From the NCBI GenBank assembly GCA_017591395.1, contig WEDG01004983.1, positions 186,001-250,000 of the forward strand: DNA of 64,000 bases, in the 5' to 3' direction. A model generated the notes under the pieces. It searched no databases. It saw only the letters and a program-made list of their open reading frames with translations, and was not told the origin of the DNA. The position numbers and the translations under genes were made by a program. Below, piece by piece: positions 59,901 through 64,000 of the stretch. Position 1 is the first letter of the stretch; each line of letters starts with the position of its first letter. Source of the stretch: Schistocephalus solidus. Lineage: Eukaryota; Platyhelminthes; Cestoda; Diphyllobothriidea; Diphyllobothriidae.

Positions 59901-60864
59901 TATGGAGCTTGTATGTGTGTGGTCGAGGGAAACTCTCATTGGATGACTATGAAAGTCACACCGAAAGTCTACTTAGTGTGAACATAAGGGACTGCAATGT
60001 TTTCACAAGGAAGCATTTATAATTTTCAAAAATGACAGCAATAGTAGGGTGCTATTTAGTCCTAATAAACGTGAAGTACTCCAGGAGACTGTACCTTAGA
60101 AGACAAATGTGATTTAAGTATCAAAATCGGCGTCTGAGCAATGTGGTAACTAGATGCATGAGGCTTTATATCTGTAGCAACCGCTAACACCTAGTCATGT
60201 ATGACAAAAGCGCTCAGAGATATTGGTAGAAAGATGGTTGGCTTGAAAGACTGCGGTTTCCAAAACAGACCTTCTGTACAAAGTATGCCTGTGTGATTAA
60301 ATCTTATTCATCTGCAGGCTTACGAAGAAGTCAAATACAAAATTTAATTACCTATTAGGTGGTTGAAGATAGCGAATGGCTCGGGCAACGTCCAGTCTGC
60401 TACGAACGCATAATATGCATCGAACATTTCTGGGCCCGGCCGCATCGCGAACAAACGCTAGGGTTCCAGTAAACTACGGATACAGTAGTCAGCATTTATA
60501 TCCGGCTGCGAAATATGGGCCGCTTTGAACATATCTTTATACGCTCTATGGCTGGTTTATGAAAATAGAGCTGAAGTAGATCCAATGCAGCAACAGTAAA
60601 AAAGAATATTCAGAGAGTATCGACCCGAATAAGATTCGGCACGTCTGGTAGCTTATATGTGGCAAAGATAATAGTTTTCATTGAAACTTCCACAGTAAGC
60701 CTCTTACGAATGGGGTCTCAACAGTCTGATAGTCCCTCTAAATGTCTGATCATATAAAGCACATTATTTTTAGCCGATTATTTATTTGGTGAAATTTAAT
60801 TTAAAGACTTAAAAACGTGGGGCAGGAGGTGAATGAAATAAGCATTTGCAAAAGAGGTGTAGAA
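59901..60864. other. intron stretch without recognised features
   Basis: Nothing recognised. Confidence 0.4.
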
Positions 60865-61408
60865 GTTGGAAAGAGCGTACTGAATTGACAGGCCTATCCT
60901 AAAAGAATAAAAGAACACCTCCCAGCATGGCTGAACAAAGGGGAAGACAAGAGCGTAAAAAGCGCCATTAATGCACATCTTGTTGACACCGGACATAGTG
61001 TTGACCCCAGCGAAGCTTTCCGTGTAATTTATAAGGTCCCACCAAACAATCCCAAGCCACAGGGTCAACGTCTACTAGTAGAAGCAGAAGCGACTGCCAT
61101 TAGGTTGAAGAAGCCGGTCTTGTGCGCACAAAAGGACCTCGTACAAGCTCCGCGCTTAGCTTGGCCAACGGCCGCTTAACTGCATGCATCCCCCGCGCCA
61201 TCTCTGTCCTCCCCCTTCTCCTAGAACGGCTCTACCAAACACTTACTGCCGCCTATCACATTGTCTCTTACAACTCACATAAATGGACGAATATTATCGA
61301 TTTCATGTTTTTAATTTCTACTACGTTCCAACGTTTCCCTATAACTGTAATGGCCTGAAGAGAAGTTATCGAAAGCAACGCGTATGCTCGCCAAGTCGTC
61401 TTTTGGAA
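60865..61408 (+). mobile_element. PLE A GIY-YIG C-terminus and tail
   Basis: Plus strand: RIKEHLPAWLNKGEDKSVKS, INAHLVDTGHSVDPSEAFRV, KVPPNNPKPQGQRLL, EATAIRLKKPVLCAQKDLVQ, APRLAWP and a stop. The tail then matches 4900-5158, ending GTCGTCTTTTGGA at 61408. The coding part is open. It is antisense to WDR6 and ends 14 bp from its splice donor. Confidence 0.85.
61355..61376 (+). ncRNA. hammerhead-like core, PLE A tail
   Basis: CUGAAGA (61355-61361), GAAGUUAUC, GAAA (61371-61374). Same as the copy at 2722-2703. Confidence 0.45.
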
Positions 61409-61422
61409 AAGAAAGAGCTTAC

Positions 61423-61691
61423 CGAGGAGAACCCAAGCGCCAACACTCCGACATCCTTCATCGTGGAGTCCGCATTCGCGAAGCCCGCAACCCACGTCAG
61501 ACCACACGGCTTCATCGACTGATCCAGGGGTAGGAGACTATTGGTCGCGGCGCAAAATGACCAGCGCCGGACGCAGCCATGGAGGCGTCCAGATGTAAGT
61601 AAGACAGGGTTTGATTCCTCCAACTTCTCTCGCTTTAGCACAACAATTGCGGAGACGCCACCACGGCCATGGCAACGCTTTTGGTGCCAAA
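61423..61691 (-). CDS. WDR6: WDR6 exon (first visible exon, internal)
   Basis: Internal exon of a WD40 protein that I assign to WDR6 (Trm734 family), the partner of the FTSJ1/Trm7 2'-O-methyltransferase for the tRNA wobble base. The frame reads HGRGGVSAI, then a repeat blade TSGRLHGCVRRWSF, then CGLTWVAGF and VLALGFSS. This order matches the WDR6 stretch just before the conserved GG-H-R-W motif. A pyrimidine-rich acceptor ends in AG at 61693-61692. The donor G|GTAAGC follows 61423. The exon enters at codon position 2 and leaves in phase 0, matching the next exon. A PLE fragment ends only 14 bp past the donor. The reading frame and splice sites are seen; the family call comes from remembered family sequence order. 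Upstream exons must lie beyond 64 kb. Confidence 0.8.
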
Positions 61692-62327
61692 CTGGACTCA
61701 AACAGACAGCATTTTCAACCTTTCAAAGGATATACGAAAAAACGAAAAGAGGGTGGAAACCAAGCAGCTCGTTATTTAGGAAGCACATGCTGTATTACAG
61801 AGTAATAAATGGCTGATTTGTTGTTTTCATAGAGTAGATTCCAAGAGGGCAAATTTAGTTAGTCAACATTGCAAATTTTGTTCAACTGCAAATGGTCATT
61901 GCATATTTCTGAAATTAGCGACTTACTACGAAAACGGCCCCCGGTAACCAAATGGGACAGTTTCACGAACGGGAGGCAAGTTTAATCAGATATGCTGGTC
62001 AGTCAAATGTGAAGCGGGGGAGATGGTGGTGTTTATAGGAACTTTTAATTACACCGTCGGTAGATCCAACATATTTGGTCTACTGGCCTTGCTCATCATT
62101 GATATGATCTATGACGCTCTCAGTATTATATATGCCTGAGATTAGTGTCCGGGGAATAAGTGTTTCGCTCCCTACGGTCTAGCCTGCGCTCCAACGAGAT
62201 CGGAGAACACGGTCGCAGAGCTTTATTTTCGATAAAAGCCAGCATAGCACGCTTCTGTATTGGGCGTTGGACTTTACTGTGACTGAATCTGTGTTATGGA
62301 CGTCGATCGTCCGGAAAGTGGGCCGAG

Positions 62328-62328
<1 letters not shown>
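61692..62328. other. WDR6 intron start, no features
   Basis: AT-rich sequence upstream of the WDR6 acceptor at 61692. Nothing recognised up to the (TA)n tract. Confidence 0.4.

Positions 62329-62381
<53 letters not shown>
62329..62381. repeat. (TA)n microsatellite, 53 bp
   Basis: Pure TA tract directly abutting the 3' terminus of PLE C. Confidence 0.95.
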
Positions 62382-62383
<2 letters not shown>

Positions 62384-62464
62384 CTGATAGAAGCGAAGAT
62401 GCGTGTCCCCGGACACAAATGAGAAGAAAATGCGATCTCAGGGACTATAGGTGTATTGTCCTGA

Positions 62465-62498
62465 CGTTTCAAAAGCATACAAGCTTCCATCGTCGGAG
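62465..62498 (-). ncRNA. hammerhead-like motif, PLE C tail
   Basis: Minus strand CCGACGA (62496-62490; U4 replaced by C), U, helix II near GGAAGC/GCUUUU, GAAA (62470-62467), CGUC, then AATACA in place of AATAAA. Confidence 0.4.
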
Positions 62499-62718
62499 GT
62501 GAGTATCGTACCGCGTCTCACAGTATTTATAGGGGGTGGTAGCCATTTTTGTAACACAGCGTTGATTGGACGGGTTTACCTAACAGTGTACACGATAGGA
62601 GGACGGGGTGGGGGAGTCCTTCTTTGGCTTTGGCGTTCTTTGCCGGCAGACACACAGGAAATTGCTGTCAGTTGACATTTCTCTGGTTGAGGGTGGCGGC
62701 CATTGTCTGGGTCCACAT

Positions 62719-63003
62719 TATATATATATATATATATGGGCAGAATAACTTGACCGACAAAGACAAGGGAGACTGGAATGGCCATTTCTGGCTTATTAGC
62801 CGTCATCAGCCAGCCATACCCAAACCCAGGCGCTGCCGCGCCCGAGCCTCGAACTCGCGACCTTGTTGGGCAGAAGTCCAACGCTCTACCCACTGCGCCA
62901 CGAGCTCGTTGTCTTGCCGGTTTCGATCGGGAATATTGACATTGGTAATGGGGCGCTCACCGATCGGTTACAGGACTCACTCGTCCCGTTGTGCCAATAG
63001 ACA
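62719..63003 (-). mobile_element. composite tRNA-derived SINE inserted in PLE C
   Basis: Minus strand: head ACGGGACGAGTGAGTCCTGT, GATCGGTGAGCG, CCCGATCGAAACCGGCAAG; tRNA-like part GTGGCGCAGTGGGTAGAGCG (box A, 62900-62881) and GAGTTCGAGGC (box B, 62856-62846); body CTGATGACGGCTAATAAGCC; short (TA)n tail 62737-62719. Head, tRNA-like part and body are contiguous as in the copy at 28018-27721. Confidence 0.85.
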
Positions 63004-63017
63004 TCCAGAGTTTGAAG

Positions 63018-64000
63018 TTATCTGATCGATAGTGGCTGTTTTCGCCTCCACTTGACCTTGATAAATTTGTAATTGGCATCTAAATCGATATGCCTGTTAA
63101 TGCATGCCTCCTCTGAGTGCATTGCCTCCAGGAATTTGCGGCCTCTTCTTGTTGGGCAGGCGCCAACGATGTTGGTATCCTCCCATCCAAAAAGGTGTCC
63201 TGTGTCCAGTGTGTGCATGGCTACCTACGATAAAGGGTCTCGTCTCCTCACCGCTAACTGATGTTCATGTAAACGGGTGGATAGAGGTTTTCCGGTTTGG
63301 CCACAATAAACTGCATCACAACTGGTACAAGGTATCTTGTAGACGACTTCTTTTCTATTGAAATAGCCAACCCTGTCCTTAGGGTGTACAAGCTGGGTGC
63401 GCAAAGTTGTTGTTGGTTTGTGCGCTATTTGTATATTGTGTTTCTTGAGCTGTCTTTCACCGAGCTGAGATACATTCTTTACATACGGGAGGGTTCGCCA
63501 GTTTTTTATTGTGGGCGCATGATCGGAACAATCTAGTTGCTTATTTTTTTCCTTTTCTTTGAATTCTTGATGTCTCATGCATCTACGTACAAAATCTCTG
63601 GGGTAACCGTTGCTGGAAAACAGGTGGAATAGATAAGTGAGTTCAATTTGATAAAGTTCTTTGGTAGAACAGTGATTTTTTGCTCGTTTGATAAGTGTGT
63701 TGACCACGCTTCGTTTATGGGCGACAGGGTGGTTGCTCTCATAATGTAGGATAACATCCGCATTAGCCTCTTTGCGGTAAACTGATGTTTCAAAGGTCCC
63801 GTCAGTCTTTCGTTGTACGAGGACGTCAAGAAAAGGTAGTTGATTGTCAATTTCTTTTTCGAGCGTAAAGGTTATTCCAGGTATCGTCGAATTAATAATA
63901 TTGTGCAGTGTTTCCAGTCGGTCCCTTTTAACGATGACAAACGTGTCATCAACGTAGCGTACCCATAACTTGGGGTTAACCAGTGGTAGGGCGGTAGCTT
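63018..64000 (-). CDS. PLE C RT (C-terminal part) and GIY-YIG endonuclease, one in-frame stop
   Basis: Continuous frame from 64000 to 63225: VNPKLWVRYVDDTFVIVKRD (catalytic YVDD intact), TLEKEIDNQLPFLDVLVQRK, VILHYESNHPVAHKRSVVN, FSSNGYPRDFVRRCMRHQ, LPYVKNVSQLGERQLKKHNI, and GIY-YIG with VVYKIPCTSCDAVYCGQTGK plus LSTRLHEHQ (catalytic Arg). A single TAG at 63227-63225 interrupts, after which the same frame continues VAMHTLDTGHLFGWEDTNI to 63018. RT plus endonuclease perform target-primed insertion. The N-terminal half lies outside the window. This is the youngest-looking PLE here. Confidence 0.88.

Larger units (their letters stand above)
62382..64000 (-). mobile_element. Penelope-like element, family C, nearly intact, cut by the right edge
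   Basis: Minus-strand PLE whose RT enters from beyond 64 kb. Order: RT palm end with YVDD, thumb, GIY-YIG, 3' UTR and a tail with a hammerhead-like motif, ending at the (TA)n tract. A SINE (62739-63003) is inserted in the 3' UTR. It lies in the same orientation as WDR6, upstream of the first visible exon. Confidence 0.9.

Overview
This looks like nuclear DNA from a repeat-rich metazoan genome, most likely a flatworm and probably a diphyllobothriid tapeworm (Spirometra/Dibothriocephalus/Schistocephalus type). The inference rests on many endonuclease-bearing Penelope-like elements (PLEs), an APE-type non-LTR retrotransposon whose ORF ends in C2H2 fingers, a CR1-like element, a tRNA-derived SINE, and one host gene split by introns of 6-15 kb. 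The species is not proven from sequence alone. I see no bacterial features, rRNA, CRISPR or functional tRNA gene.

Host gene. The only cellular gene I can support is WDR6 on the minus strand. WDR6 is the WD40 partner of the FTSJ1/Trm7 tRNA 2'-O-methyltransferase. Four exons are readable, in transcription order: 61691-61423, 55137-54871, 40412-39965 and 25306-24523 (terminal, ends in TAA). Their splice sites and phases agree, except that at least one short exon is missing between the second and third. The 5' half of the gene lies beyond the right edge.

Layout. 0-24.5 kb lies downstream of WDR6. It holds a SINE-head fragment (1-104), a degenerate PLE family A copy (2.67-5.16 kb), another SINE head (10.7 kb), a 400-bp palindrome with two outward-facing hammerhead-like motifs (12.85-13.25 kb), PLE A pieces in tandem order (15.2-18.1 kb) and a minus-strand non-LTR copy (18.5-20.96 kb). 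25.3-39.96 kb is one WDR6 intron with a Tc1/mariner fossil, an (AT)n tract, two SINEs and a plus-strand copy of the same non-LTR element (30-34.8 kb). 40.4-54.9 kb carries PLE B (43.8-45.4 kb) and a head-to-head PLE C (47.2-48.6 kb). 55.1-61.4 kb carries a CR1-like element, a PLE B tail and a PLE A fragment that stops 14 bp from a WDR6 donor site. 61.7-64 kb holds a nearly intact PLE C running off the right edge, with a SINE inserted in its 3' UTR.

The most unusual signal is the PLE 3' module. In six tails a hammerhead-type core (CUGANGA - hairpin - GAAA, or a one- or two-base variant) is followed at nearly fixed spacing by AATAAA (AATACA in one). In several loci these tails face outward on both sides of an element, and in one locus they exist with no coding region between them. 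All reading was by eye; copy identities, ribozyme folds and family names need alignment or covariance-model checks.
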